A stretch of 64,000 nucleotides of DNA from Clostridium sp. C8-1-8 (GCF_009928445.1 NZ_JAABNO010000001.1:1-64000), one strand, 5' to 3'. Counted from the stretch's first letter, positions 1 through 9,119 are shown. Notes: generated from the letters alone by a model not told the origin. Numbers and translations are program-made.

Positions 1-55
1 GAGCAGCTGACTTGTAATCAGCAGGTTGTAGGTTCGATTCCTATTGCCAGCTCCA
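1..55 (+). tRNA. tRNA-Thr(TGT), 5' end cut off
   Basis: This is the 3' part of a tRNA whose 5' acceptor strand and most of the D arm lie before the window. The anticodon stem GCTGA/TCAGC closes a seven-base loop CTTGTAA, giving anticodon TGT for threonine. A T arm with the TTCGATT loop follows, then the 3' acceptor strand TGCCAGC, a T discriminator and an encoded CCA. A strong terminator follows directly. Confidence 0.93.
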
Positions 56-60
56 CAGAA

Positions 61-92
61 AACATCTTACGATTTCGTAAGATGTTTTTTTG
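61..92 (+). terminator. Rho-independent terminator after tRNA-Thr
   Basis: Perfect stem ACATCTTACG / CGTAAGATGT with an ATTT loop followed by seven T. It lies just after the CCA end of the tRNA and ends the tRNA transcript. Confidence 0.9.
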
Positions 93-261
93 TTATATTA
101 TTTCAATTATTTGAGTAAATTCATCTAAGAATCTGATTTTTAAGCACTTGAATTTAACAGCATGCATTAACAGCGATATAGATAAATCTTATGTATCACT
201 AGGGAATATAAATAATCGGATATAAATATAATTACATATATAAGTAAATGAAGGTGATGTT

Positions 262-378
262 ATGAGCGTATTGTCTTTACCACAATTTCTTTTCTATGTT
301 TTTATACTTGCAAGCATATTTATAACCATTTTTCTGATTATACCTGACTTTTTATTAAAGTGCTTTAGAAGAAAATAA
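262..378 (+). CDS. Small single-span membrane protein, 38 aa
   Basis: A 38-codon frame begins MSVLSLPQFLFY, continues as an almost unbroken hydrophobic helix of about 24 residues, and ends in the basic tail KCFRRK. A good ribosome-binding site (AAGGTGAT) lies a few bases before the ATG, and a terminator overlaps the stop. The outline (one membrane helix, positive C-terminus) suggests a small inner-membrane protein or peptide. I recognise no family. It stands alone between the tRNA and the convergent dnaI gene. Confidence 0.55.
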   Translation: MSVLSLPQFLFYVFILASIFITIFLIIPDFLLKCFRRK

Positions 379-412
379 AAGCTGATTTCTCTTAAGGTAG
401 AAATCAGCTTTT
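377..412. terminator. Bidirectional terminator between the small ORF and dnaI
   Basis: Perfect inverted repeat AAAAGCTGATTTCT / AGAAATCAGCTTTT with an 8-base loop. Its A and T flanks make it usable from both strands, and it serves the converging small ORF and the dnaI-dnaD operon. Confidence 0.8.
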
Positions 413-426
413 GATAAATAATTAAA

Positions 427-1404
427 TTATCTAGATAAGTTCTTTTTAACTCTTATATCTTCAGAATAGAACTTAAAAAGTTTAAAATTTCCGAAGAGAC
501 GAGAGGTTATTCTTTCTGCATAATACTTGGTTAAGGTTTGAAGGGTCATATTAGATGATATAAGCATTTTCTTCTTATTAAGAAGTTTCTTGTTTAAAAG
601 GGTAAACAACTCAGTTACTACGAACTCTGTTATTTGCTCTGCACCTAAATCATCTATTATTAGAAGATCGCAATTAATTAAGAAGTCTTCTAATGCTTCA
701 TTATTATTGAATCTAACGTCCTTTAGATCCCTTATTAGTTCATCAGAAGTTCTGTATACAACTAAATAGCCTTTGTCTAGAAGGTCTTTAGCTATACAGT
801 TGGAAAGAAAGGTCTTACCAGTTCCTGATGTACCGTAAAATAATAGGTTTTCATTCTTAGTAGAGAAGTTAGGAAGATAGTCTCCGACAACATAACTAAG
901 TATAGACTCCATATTTTTTCTTGGAGAAAACTTTTCATCTCCAATCCTATGAGTGGGATAGTAGTTGATGTTGAAGGTATTAAAGTTTTCTTCTTGTATA
1001 ACATTCTCAAGTCCAGAATTCTTATAATATAAACCTACTAATTTATGTTTGTAGCAGGAGCATTTTTCTGTGACGATATAGCCTGTGTCCTTACACTTAG
1101 CACATCTATAATGAAGATTTAAGTATTCAGGATTGTATCCATAAGAAACTAAAAGTTCGTACTTCTTTGCTCTAAGCTCCGTTATGGCATCTTTTATTTT
1201 TTTAAATTCTTCTTCAAAATTGTCCATTGACCTTAAAGCAATCATAGAAAGTTTAATACTCATTTTTCCTATTTCATTATCTAAATCCAATATTTCAGGA
1301 TGCTTTTCTTTTATCTCTTCTCTACGCTTTTTTAAGGCAGCTGCTTCTTCTTCTCTAATTTTTTGATATAAACTTTCAACTTGACTTTTATATCCACTAA
1401 TCAT
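427..1404 (-). CDS. dnaI: DnaI-like replicative helicase loader (AAA+ ATPase)
   Basis: Loads the replicative helicase onto DNA during initiation and restart. The 325-aa protein has a charged N-terminal coiled region (1-95), a zinc-binding segment near residue 100 (CAKC ... CSC), and an AAA+ domain with Walker A GTSGTGKT and Walker B LLIIDDLG, followed by sensor and arginine-finger segments (SSNMTLQTL, ERITSRLFG). The length and domain order fit the DnaI/DnaC loader family. It overlaps the upstream dnaD-like gene by 8 bases, the usual helicase-loading pair of Clostridia. An IstB transposition helper is unlikely because there is no transposase and the zinc N-domain is present. Confidence 0.88.
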   Translation of the reverse strand: MISGYKSQVESLYQKIREEEAAALKKRREEIKEKHPEILDLDNEIGKMSIKLSMIALRSMDNFEEEFKKIKDAITELRAKKYELLVSYGYNPEYLNLHYRCAKCKDTGYIVTEKCSCYKHKLVGLYYKNSGLENVIQEENFNTFNINYYPTHRIGDEKFSPRKNMESILSYVVGDYLPNFSTKNENLLFYGTSGTGKTFLSNCIAKDLLDKGYLVVYRTSDELIRDLKDVRFNNNEALEDFLINCDLLIIDDLGAEQITEFVVTELFTLLNKKLLNKKKMLISSNMTLQTLTKYYAERITSRLFGNFKLFKFYSEDIRVKKNLSR

Positions 1405-2401
1405 TGTTATCCCATCCTAATAATTTTCTCTCTAAAGAATCGTAATCGTAGGTTCTTTGCTCATAATCTGTAAACTTTAAATTGCTCTTCTTAGAGTTAT
1501 CGTAACTATTTTGTTTATTATTACCTTTAGGTGGTAGATTTTTGGTAGCAACATCCTCTAAGGTCTTTATACCATCATTATTCCACCTTGTTAATATTCC
1601 ATCTATATATCTAAAATCAGCTCTGTTGAGTCTTTCGAAACATATTTCGCAGGCTTTTAATATTACCTCATTAGGTAAGTTATATGTAAACATCCACTTT
1701 TCCATAAGCTCTTCCTGAGGTTTCATTACTTCACCGTTTTTTATGCCCAGATAAGCTAGGATCTTTCTTATCTTTACCCATTTATCCTCGCTCTTACTTA
1801 TATAAGCATGAACATCTTCAATATTTTTTATTCCACTATCGTGCCAAGCCAATGCAACCTTTTCTATATATCTAGAATCTGCTTTACCTTTGGAGACACA
1901 ATATTCTATAAGCATCAATATCATCTCAGAAGAAAAAGAAAAGTCATTTTGAAGACCAAGATACGTTGTCATTTCTTTAGGGGATAGAGGTCTGCTTAAC
2001 AATCTTTCAACTTCTTTAAGCATATCTTTAGTGTTGTCTTTGTTTAACTCGTCTAGTAAGTTAAGGGTTGATGAATTATCTTCATCAGCATTTAACTCTA
2101 AGAATTTTATATTAAAGTTGCCCATTTTATCTATAGGAACTAACTGAATGACACCTTCATCATTCCAATAGTTTAAGGCATTCATTATATCAGATTCTAG
2201 AAGACTTAAATTAGAAGCTATAATGGATGAGCTAACTCCTAATTCACCTGAAATACTGTACTTTAGCATAAGTAGATAAACTTTTACAAATTCACCTCTT
2301 GCTTTAGGCATATATTTTTCAAGAAAAATATTGCTTACAGGAGTAAACTCTACAGGAGAATTTTTAAGCATAAATGTACTCATAGGGTCATAACCCTCCA
2401 T
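1397..2401 (-). CDS. DnaD/DnaB-type replication initiation protein
   Basis: A primosome component that acts with DnaI in helicase loading. The 334-aa protein starts with a winged-helix-like N-terminus and holds two DnaD-type helical domains in series (about 130-205 and 215-290). Each ends in the family signature around YIxxVLxxW: RYIEKVALAWHDSGI and RYIDGILTRWNNDGI. The basic, Asn-rich tail fits DNA binding. It is first in the operon and overlaps dnaI by 8 bases. Clostridia often have one such protein in place of separate DnaB and DnaD. Confidence 0.85.
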   Translation of the reverse strand: MEGYDPMSTFMLKNSPVEFTPVSNIFLEKYMPKARGEFVKVYLLMLKYSISGELGVSSSIIASNLSLLESDIMNALNYWNDEGVIQLVPIDKMGNFNIKFLELNADEDNSSTLNLLDELNKDNTKDMLKEVERLLSRPLSPKEMTTYLGLQNDFSFSSEMILMLIEYCVSKGKADSRYIEKVALAWHDSGIKNIEDVHAYISKSEDKWVKIRKILAYLGIKNGEVMKPQEELMEKWMFTYNLPNEVILKACEICFERLNRADFRYIDGILTRWNNDGIKTLEDVATKNLPPKGNNKQNSYDNSKKSNLKFTDYEQRTYDYDSLERKLLGWDNND

Positions 2402-2759
2402 TCAAAATAATTTTCAAATAAATAAGTAAAACAAACAATTAAAATCGTTCCTTTATATTATAACAGAGGGGTAAGGTTCTCTCAACAATACTACGCTGTC
2501 AATTAATGACTAAGGAAAGCTTAAAACCTATAATCTTGAATATTATAGAAAGGTATGAATAATAAGTAAGCCAATAGGAGATATTAAAAAAGAATGTTGA
2601 TTTTTTACTCTTATAATACCTGAGCATTAAAGGTAGATTACTTCGATTTTATTAAAATACCAACTTAATTTTGAGGAGTGATTCTATAAGATAAGAACCG
2701 CTTAAAAAAGCATTAATTTTGTTTACATAATATTTTAAGAGAGGTAAGCGATATAAAGT
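2402..2759. other. Intergenic region between divergent dnaD-like and M23 genes
   Basis: About 360 bases of AT-rich sequence between two divergent genes. It must hold both promoters, but I see no hexamer pair clear enough to assign and no reading frame worth reporting. Confidence 0.4.
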
Positions 2760-3962
2760 ATGGAGAGTAGGAGAGTTAAATTATTTATATTAAGGAGTAC
2801 ATTATTAATAGTATTGCCGACTTTAATATACATAGCATTATCAAGTGGGCATAGATCTTTTTACGATGCATATGAGAATGGAGTACAAATAGGATGTGTT
2901 ACTGATAAGGAAGTGGCAGTTGAAGCTTTTAATCAGGCCAAGAATGAAGTAAACAGTAGGTTTGGTATTGAAGTTGATAAGGATGAGAAACTGTCTTTCA
3001 AAAATACAAGTAGCTCAGATAGTGCGGTAAATACCATAAATAACTTAAAAGATAATATAATAAAGAATTTTAATATGAATGTTAATGCCTTTAGGCTGAT
3101 TATAGGAGATAAAGATTTTGGATACATAGCTAAAAAGGAAGAAGGAAAGCAGATACTAGAGAAGATTGCAGACAAATACATAGATATGAGTAATATAGAC
3201 AGAAGCAAGGTTGTTTCTATAGGAGTAGAAAGTCATAATCAGTACATAGAAGAGAAAACATCAGTATCCAATGTGCTGTCTACAGATGAAATAGCAGATA
3301 AAATAATAGATGCAGATAAAGATAGTAAGAATCCTTTAGTGAAGGTTGAAATCAAGACAAAGAATAAGAAACTCATAGATGTAGAACCATCTACTATTAT
3401 AGATTCAAGTGAAGACTTATTCATGGGAGAGTCAAAGACTGATAAAGGAACAAATGGTAAAGCTGAGATTGAGGAAGAAGAAACCTTTATAAATGGGAAA
3501 AAGACTAATACGGAAAAATTGAGTGAGAAAGTTACGGTTAAACCAAAGGATACAGTTATAACTAGAGGAATAAAAAATCCAATATCTTCTGGAGTAGCTT
3601 TTCTTTCAAGACCCTCAAGAGGAGTGATAAGTTCTAATTTTGGAGCGCGTTGGGGGGAAGTACATCATGGTATTGATATAGCTGCAAATGTAGGAGACCC
3701 AATAGGTGTGGCTATGGATGGAAAGATAAAAGAAACTTCTTATAGCAGCGTATATGGAAATATGATAATAGTTGACCATGGAGAAGGTATTGAAACAGTC
3801 TACGGCCATTGTAGCAAGGTTTTGGTTAAGGCTGGGGATAAGGTAAAACGGGGGGATGTAATAGGTAGAGTAGGAAACACGGGTAGAAGTACTGGACCTC
3901 ATGTGCATTTTGAATTAAGAGTAAATGGAACAGCAATAAATCCTAATAAGTACATAAAGTAG
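2760..3962 (+). CDS. Membrane-anchored M23 peptidoglycan endopeptidase with G5-like domain
   Basis: Cuts peptidoglycan cross-links outside the cell. The 400-aa protein has an N-terminal signal anchor (about 9-29), a long charged middle region, a G5-like stretch (about 235-275, with FINGKKTNTEKLSEKV ... VITRG), and a C-terminal LytM/M23 domain. The zinc ligands are visible: HHGID, VYGH and HVHFE. The metal-binding motifs are intact, so it should be active. Spore formers use such enzymes in engulfment and cortex work, but nothing here fixes the substrate. The RBS GAGGTAAG is rather far from the ATG. Confidence 0.85.
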   Translation: MESRRVKLFILRSTLLIVLPTLIYIALSSGHRSFYDAYENGVQIGCVTDKEVAVEAFNQAKNEVNSRFGIEVDKDEKLSFKNTSSSDSAVNTINNLKDNIIKNFNMNVNAFRLIIGDKDFGYIAKKEEGKQILEKIADKYIDMSNIDRSKVVSIGVESHNQYIEEKTSVSNVLSTDEIADKIIDADKDSKNPLVKVEIKTKNKKLIDVEPSTIIDSSEDLFMGESKTDKGTNGKAEIEEEETFINGKKTNTEKLSEKVTVKPKDTVITRGIKNPISSGVAFLSRPSRGVISSNFGARWGEVHHGIDIAANVGDPIGVAMDGKIKETSYSSVYGNMIIVDHGEGIETVYGHCSKVLVKAGDKVKRGDVIGRVGNTGRSTGPHVHFELRVNGTAINPNKYIK

Positions 3963-4026
3963 TATTGTTTAAGTGGAGTTAATTATTGCAGAAGAAAGTA
4001 AAATGATTTTATTTTCTAGGAAATCA

Positions 4027-4200
4027 TAAGACAGTTCGCTAGCTAAATCTAGTAATATAAAGGACTTAGAGCAACTGTTCAGAGTAAACAGTAAAAAAGA
4101 AATATTATTCACCTGCTAGATTTTCCTCATGTACATTCGGATATTTAGATGCGAAAAAAGAGGAGCTGTTAACTAATTATCATAGTACTACAGCCCCTTT
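4027..4200 (+). repeat. R1 dispersed repeat, copy 1
   Basis: First of at least five related intergenic repeats of about 170 bases. Shared blocks are GCTAGCTAAATCTAGTAA near the start, AAACAGTAAAAAAGAAAT in the middle, GATTTTCCTCATGTAC, and a GATGCGAAAAAAG block near the end. The 3' part overlaps the terminator of the convergent subtilase gene. It holds no useful reading frame. Confidence 0.7.
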
Positions 4201-4203
4201 GGT
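4158..4203 (-). terminator. Terminator of the subtilase gene
   Basis: Read on the minus strand, GGGGCTGT pairs with ACAGCTCC (one G-U pair) and is followed by a run of six T. It begins right after the stop of the minus-strand protease and lies inside the end of R1 copy 1. Confidence 0.65.
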
Positions 4204-5397
4204 TTATATTAGTAGTTTATCTAAGTCAACAGTTCCATCCCCTTGGCAGTACCTAGGAAGATCATTAGGCTTTGCTGATATCTGCAGTAATGATCTCATA
4301 TCATTAAAGTTTAATGAAGGATTTTTTTCGAGAATTAGTGCGCAGATGCCGCATATATAAGCGGCTGAGCAAGAGGTTCCAGAATAAATAGCATAAGGTT
4401 CTGGTAACTTTGTGGGATATAGTTTTAATCCATTTCTTTCAGAGATATAACTTGCATCACAATTTAAAGATTGGATATTAACACATCCAGCAGAGATTTC
4501 TGGCTTTTGCAGCTTTCCAACAGGGCCGCAAGAAGAATATAAATAAGGTTTAACAGACTTATTTGTATCTAAGCCGCCTACAGTTATACAATACTTCAAG
4601 GTGGCTATTCCTCTCATAGAATATTCTACACTAGGATTACTACCTGCTGGCACTATAGGAATTAGGCTTTTAGAAACTGCTAAGTTTAATAGTTTATCAA
4701 ACTGCTCTAGGAAAAATATGTTGTCATTTGCAAGTTCAAAGGGAAGCAAAATTAATCTTATGTTTTCATTTTCAGAAGAGGCTATAATGCTATCTAAGGC
4801 AAAAAGAATATCAGATACATATCCCTTGCCGGTACTGTTAAAGGCCTTGTAGCAGTGAAGGCTAGCTTTTTCTGCAATGCCTTTATATAATCCGTTTGAG
4901 TTTCCTCCACTTCCGCATAGTATACCGCTGATAAAGGTTCCATGACCATTGTCATCATAGGGGTACTTATATTGATTGATTAAATCATAAAAAGTATTTA
5001 TTTTATTTGAAGGGCTTAAGAGATCAGGATGAGGAAATACACCGCTGTCTATTAAAGCTATCCCTATACCTCTACCGGTGAACTTATATCTTCCTGAAAG
5101 GGTTATTCCGTTTGCAGATGCGATACTTGACCCGCATAATATACAATATCCGTCTAAGCTTATATATTCCACTTCAGGATATTCTATAAGTCTATCTATA
5201 GCTCTAGGAGATATTTCAGCAGTTATTAATTCCAGCCAATCTATTTTATTTATTATAGTTCCCTTAAAGGATGTAATCTTTTTTGTGATAGTATCACCGA
5301 ATTTTTTATATTTTATAATAACTCTATATCTTTTATAATATTCTTTAGAAAGATAATACCTTAAAGCAGTATCTAGCTTGCTTTTTAAAGAAAACAT
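4204..5397 (-). CDS. S8 family subtilisin-like serine protease
   Basis: A 397-aa subtilase with an intact catalytic triad: Asp117 in ALIDSGV, His152 in DNGHGT and Ser342 in SGTSCSAA. Residues 20-85 look like an I9-type inhibitory propeptide. No signal peptide is visible, so it is cytoplasmic, forespore-located or exported another way. Small subtilases of this shape in Clostridia include germination (Csp) proteases and intracellular proteases, but nothing adjacent supports either. It is a single gene with its own terminator and a GAG-rich RBS just before the ATG. Confidence 0.85.
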   Translation of the reverse strand: MFSLKSKLDTALRYYLSKEYYKRYRVIIKYKKFGDTITKKITSFKGTIINKIDWLELITAEISPRAIDRLIEYPEVEYISLDGYCILCGSSIASANGITLSGRYKFTGRGIGIALIDSGVFPHPDLLSPSNKINTFYDLINQYKYPYDDNGHGTFISGILCGSGGNSNGLYKGIAEKASLHCYKAFNSTGKGYVSDILFALDSIIASSENENIRLILLPFELANDNIFFLEQFDKLLNLAVSKSLIPIVPAGSNPSVEYSMRGIATLKYCITVGGLDTNKSVKPYLYSSCGPVGKLQKPEISAGCVNIQSLNCDASYISERNGLKLYPTKLPEPYAIYSGTSCSAAYICGICALILEKNPSLNFNDMRSLLQISAKPNDLPRYCQGDGTVDLDKLLI

Positions 5398-5581
5398 GGT
5401 ACACTCCTTTAAATTGTTAAAAGATTTATTGTATTATAACTTCTCATAAGAATATTAGAATGCCCGAAGTTAGTAATGCTAAAATCTCATACAATATATT
5501 ATATGTTAGAGTGCGAATTTGCTATACGGTATGAAAACTATAGTTAAAAAATTCGAAAATAATCTTCAACAAGCTCTGTTT

Positions 5582-6394
5582 TTAAAAGTCTACACATTGG
5601 CCTATATCTATTATCTTAACTGAATCATCGCCTAAGGACTTTAATCTAGAGTGGGTTTCGTTAAAGTCTTCCAAGGACAATATGAAGGTCTTGTAGTGAA
5701 TAGGCACCATCTTAGAGCAATTCATCATTTTATACATTTTATAACTTTCTTCTGGAGTACAGTGCATATAGCAAAACCTATCAGGTTTGTAGCAGCCTAC
5801 AGGCATTAGTGCTATATCTGCAGCTAGATCTTTAAACTCGTCAGTAAAGGCAGTATCACCTGCATAAAATACTTGTTTGTCACTAGACTCAATTAAATAA
5901 GAGTTTGAATGGCTGACTTTTCCTATATAGAATCGTCTGCCATCATGATTGGCTTCTAAAGCTTTAACTGATATATTTTCATCTGAATAGGTTTCACCAG
6001 GGCTTATAGTAAAAACCTTCTTAAAGCCTATAAGATTTAATAATTTTTTATAACCTTTAGGACAAAGAACTATTGCATCTCTATTTAATCTTTTTAGAGA
6101 CGGAAAGTTTATATGGTCTGTATGTCCATGAGACAGCAAAATATAATTTACTTTTAAGCCTTTTATATCATCTGGTACCTTTACCTGTCTTTTTATATGA
6201 CCTAAGAAGGAGTTAAATACAGGATCTGTTATAACTATATTATTATTTATATTAATTAAAGCTGTGGCATGACCAAGCCAGCGAATGGAGTTTTCCTTAA
6301 CTTCATCTCTATGAGCTTCCTCCATTGGCTTCGCGTAAGTCCTTATATTTTTCCATGCCATTTTAGACAAAAATGCAACGTTTGAAAATACCAT
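5582..6394 (-). CDS. MBL-fold metal-dependent hydrolase (NAPE-PLD/UlaG type)
   Basis: A 270-aa metallo-beta-lactamase-fold protein with the zinc motif SHGHTDH, a downstream ANHDG, the metal-bridging Asp in FYAGDTAF, and a final PIHYKTF histidine. This residue pattern is that of the NAPE-PLD/YtkL branch, whose substrates in Firmicutes are mostly unknown. The N-terminal WLGHATALI is typical. It ends 20 bases upstream-to-downstream of no partner gene; the DMT transporter gene lies just upstream on the same strand, so they may be co-transcribed. Confidence 0.8.
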   Translation of the reverse strand: MVFSNVAFLSKMAWKNIRTYAKPMEEAHRDEVKENSIRWLGHATALININNNIVITDPVFNSFLGHIKRQVKVPDDIKGLKVNYILLSHGHTDHINFPSLKRLNRDAIVLCPKGYKKLLNLIGFKKVFTISPGETYSDENISVKALEANHDGRRFYIGKVSHSNSYLIESSDKQVFYAGDTAFTDEFKDLAADIALMPVGCYKPDRFCYMHCTPEESYKMYKMMNCSKMVPIHYKTFILSLEDFNETHSRLKSLGDDSVKIIDIGQCVDF

Positions 6395-6413
6395 ATCTAA
6401 TATCCTACCTTAT

Positions 6414-6848
6414 CTATCTTTTCCATTTAAATATTATTATACCAGTAATCATTATTATAACTCCAAGTATTTCGTTTAGACCAAAAGAAATTTTTTTGGT
6501 TTCAAAAAGACCGAAGGCGTCTATAAGGGCTGCCGCAGTGAGTTGGGCCACCAAGATAGTAGCTATGGAGTAGGTTGCACCTAAGTTTTTTATTCCCTCT
6601 ATTACAGTAAAAATTATAATTACTCCAAGAACTCCTCCCAGTAGGTATATTTTACTTACATCTTTTATGGCCTTAAAACTGCCCTTGCCGATGGTAAGAG
6701 CAAGTATAATAGTAACTATAAAAGCAGAGCCTTGTACTATTGCATTGGTTTCCCAGGTTCCTATTCGTGCTTCAACCCTTGTATTAAATACACCTTGCAG
6801 GCTCATTGCGATTCCAGCTATTATAGAAAAAATAATTCCCATCATCAA
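6414..6848 (-). CDS. DMT-superfamily transporter of the YdcZ (DUF606) type
   Basis: A 144-aa very hydrophobic protein with about five membrane helices, small enough to need a dimer. The start GIIFSIIAGIAMSLQGVFNTR and the middle ATYSIATILVAQLTAA match my memory of the YdcZ half-size drug/metabolite transporters. The substrate is unknown. It lies 20 bases upstream of the MBL hydrolase on the same strand and probably shares a transcript. The RBS AGGTGATT precedes the ATG. Confidence 0.8.
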   Translation of the reverse strand: MMMGIIFSIIAGIAMSLQGVFNTRVEARIGTWETNAIVQGSAFIVTIILALTIGKGSFKAIKDVSKIYLLGGVLGVIIIFTVIEGIKNLGATYSIATILVAQLTAAALIDAFGLFETKKISFGLNEILGVIIMITGIIIFKWKR

Positions 6849-7072
6849 TAATCACCTCAGCAATTATTGTTACCATTAATAGCTATGACATATTCGTATT
6901 TTTTAGCTCATTTACATGAATTGTTTTAGTTTTTTTAGCATAATAAGGAGGAAAGTTATCTGAGTATACAAGCTATCTAGGAAAAAGGTAAGGCTAGTAT
7001 TATTACATTCCATGTGATTTGATATTAATAGTGTATTTGTAAGGAATTTATCATACTTATAGCTTTAAAGAA

Positions 7073-7096
7073 ATAAAAAAAAGCCCTTAAAGGGCC
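7073..7096 (-). terminator. Terminator overlapping the end of the dUTPase-like gene
   Basis: On the minus strand GCCCTTTAAGGGC forms a short GC-rich hairpin followed by eight or more T. The stem lies inside the last codons and stop of the gene. Confidence 0.8.
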
Positions 7097-7563
7097 AATT
7101 TACATAAGTTGTTTTTTAAAAATATTTCTTCTATTTCTTTTTCTGAAAAGCAAAGGCTTATTCCAAGACTTAGATAATCATCTAGTAATGTTTCATAGTG
7201 GTCTTTTGATGGAGAAATTATTAAGTCATTAACATCTATGAACAAGTTTAAAAATTGATCGCTTAAACAATAATCATTAGGTTTAATTATTAATTCTTCT
7301 ATCTCATCGTATTTTTCATATATTCCAATAGTTAGAATACTGCTTAAACAATTTATGTAATTGTCTAAAATTGAAGCTTTCACTAGTTTTGCATCTTTTT
7401 CAACCCAATACTTATAACATTTTGTATCTTCAGCTAATGCTCCTATCTTTATTTGAAGCTCTAAAAATTTTCTTTGTCTAAGTTTATAATCATTTAGATT
7501 TGGGTCGAGGATTAATGTCTTATTTAGTTCTTTTTGTCTTGTAAAAAACTTATTAAGATTCAT
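7087..7563 (-). CDS. Degenerate dimeric dUTPase/MazG-like protein
   Basis: The 158-aa sequence follows the all-alpha dimeric dUTPase family: an N-terminal FFTRQKELNKTL helix, then a helix ending in CYKYW, then a helix where the family has a metal-binding ExxD. Active members have ExxE in the first helix (for example ELGELANE) and EExxD in the next. Here the first reads KIGALAED and the second LDNYINCL, so most magnesium ligands appear lost. It may be a non-catalytic relative or may act on something else. It stands alone with its own terminator and a clear RBS (GGGGG) before the ATG. Confidence 0.6.
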   Translation of the reverse strand: MNLNKFFTRQKELNKTLILDPNLNDYKLRQRKFLELQIKIGALAEDTKCYKYWVEKDAKLVKASILDNYINCLSSILTIGIYEKYDEIEELIIKPNDYCLSDQFLNLFIDVNDLIISPSKDHYETLLDDYLSLGISLCFSEKEIEEIFLKNNLCKLAL

Positions 7564-7910
7564 ATGTATATCCCCCTATCTTCTTGGGCAATTGCCACGA
7601 TAATATTGTACAAAATCTTTTGAAAAATGAAAAGTTCAGTAAACGAATACAGTTTAAAAATATTTTATTTTCTAAAAAAATATATAAATTTGACAATTAA
7701 AACATAAACTAATAATGTTATGCATTTTTTACTGAAACGTTAAGGTAAAATAATTTATAAGGGATTCTTATAAGGTTACAGACTTAATACAAGGTAAATA
7801 ATAAAAACTATCTATTTAGATATATCGGCTTTATATTAAAAAGATTTATGTAGTATTTTTTACAATAAAATAATAATAATATTTTTATATGTATTAATAT
7901 TAAAGGTAAA

Positions 7911-8043
7911 AATGCTGTACTCAAAGATATACCACTTCAATAACAAAATTATTTTCACAACTCTCTGCTTTATTATAGGAGGCTTTGAAAATATAAATTT
8001 TATTAGGAAGTGGTACATCTATATATAGTATTAGTACAGCATT
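7911..8043. repeat. 133-bp palindromic element
   Basis: The ends are exact inverted copies (AATGCTGTACT / AGTACAGCATT). Further in, TACCACTTC pairs with GAAGTGGTA, followed by partly complementary AT-rich arms ending near ATTTTC / GAAAAT. The whole stretch could fold into one long hairpin. It lies in a gene-poor region between the dUTPase-like gene and the 2H phosphoesterase and looks like a MITE-type insertion unrelated to the other repeats here. Confidence 0.55.
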
Positions 8044-8210
8044 CTATTATACTTAGTGCTATGTTCAATAACCTTGTTGGAATTAAGAATTTATTCTGGA
8101 AATGCTATATTATAGAACTTTTAGAATTGAAGCATCCTATGATTAATTACTTAATTTCAATGGGAGATTTTAACCTCCCTAACTTAAAAGGCCTTGTTTT
8201 CTACGAATAA

Positions 8211-8759
8211 CTAATAAGACTTCAAGTTGTAAGTCTTTATAATCATGTCTTTTTTATTATTTACAGGCTTCCATAACTCTATTCGGTCTATCTTGGCCAT
8301 ATTGTAAAAGCCCTCAGTTTTTGCAGTACTGCAGGCAATATCATATTCTTGTTTTTTCCACTCTCTCTGAGCAAAGTTGGTATTAGCTAGAGAAACGTGT
8401 AAGTCCCATTCGTTTATATTGTCTCTAACTGAGAAACCATGTAGTTTCAAGGTGTCGTTTATATTTCTAGATAGTCTTTTTATATACCCTTTATTTTCAA
8501 CCTTTAAGTTTACTGATTTATGAGGTTCTCCAAAGCAAATAATATCTTTAAGTTCAACTTTAAACTTTTTATATGGTTTAATTATTTTAGAGATAACTTC
8601 ATCCAATTTTTCTAAGTTTGGGTTTTCTACCACCTCTAATGTTATATGTAGCGTCGGCAGGTTTTTATAAAGCCTATACTTTTTAGAAATACTTTTTTGT
8701 ATAGGTTCTATTGATTTATAGGAGTCATCATCAAATAGCGCAACTAAATAATACCTCAT
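8211..8759 (-). CDS. 2H phosphoesterase (2'-5' RNA ligase family)
   Basis: A 182-aa protein with the two His-x-Thr/Ser motifs that define the 2H superfamily: LHITLE near residue 58 and LHVSLA near residue 121. Spacing and overall length fit the YjcG/ThpR branch, which hydrolyses cyclic phosphodiester bonds in RNA or nucleotides. The second motif has Ser in place of Thr, which is common. It is a single minus-strand gene; the RBS GAGGT precedes the ATG. Confidence 0.78.
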   Translation of the reverse strand: MRYYLVALFDDDSYKSIEPIQKSISKKYRLYKNLPTLHITLEVVENPNLEKLDEVISKIIKPYKKFKVELKDIICFGEPHKSVNLKVENKGYIKRLSRNINDTLKLHGFSVRDNINEWDLHVSLANTNFAQREWKKQEYDIACSTAKTEGFYNMAKIDRIELWKPVNNKKDMIIKTYNLKSY

Positions 8760-8919
8760 CTTTAACCTCTTTCAATACAATTCTCATTTAACATACAGAC
8801 TTTGTTATAAATTATAACATATTACAAGGTATAAAAAAATATATGAATACTTAAAATAGATATGCAAATTACAATTTTGCGAAAATTTAAACATATAGCA
8901 TTTAGAGGAGGATAAGAAT

Positions 8920-9084
8920 ATGAAACATAATGATAGTATAGGATGTGTAGTTACCGAATGCAAATATCATGCTAAAGATAAAAATTATTGCAGCCTAGAC
9001 CAGATAATGGTTGTAAAACATGCATCAAGAGCTGAAAGTGTTGAATCAACAGATTGTGGAAGCTTTGAAGAAGAAGGAAGATAG
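8920..9084 (+). CDS. DUF1540 domain peptide, 54 aa
   Basis: A short Cys-containing protein: GCVVTECKYH, then YCSLDQIMV, then STDCGSFEE. The Cys-Cys-Cys-Cys spacing and the TDCxSF ending match DUF1540, a family frequent in spore-forming Clostridia with a probable metal-binding fold and unknown role. The RBS AGGAGG lies 7 bases before the ATG, and a strong terminator follows. Confidence 0.8.
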   Translation: MKHNDSIGCVVTECKYHAKDKNYCSLDQIMVVKHASRAESVESTDCGSFEEEGR

Positions 9085-9089
9085 TTTAT

Positions 9090-9119
9090 AGGACAGTGCT
9101 TAAGGTGCTGTCCTTTTTC
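9090..9119 (+). terminator. Terminator after the DUF1540 gene
   Basis: Stem AGGACAG / CTGTCCT with an 11-base loop and a five-T tail, just after the stop codon. Confidence 0.85.

Noticed and set aside
6373-6573. Plus-strand ORFs opposite the MBL and DMT genes
   Set aside because: These are shadows of strong minus-strand genes with conserved motifs.
8010-8210. A 66-codon plus-strand ORF
   Set aside because: It starts inside the 133-bp palindrome, has no RBS and its residues show no family-like pattern.
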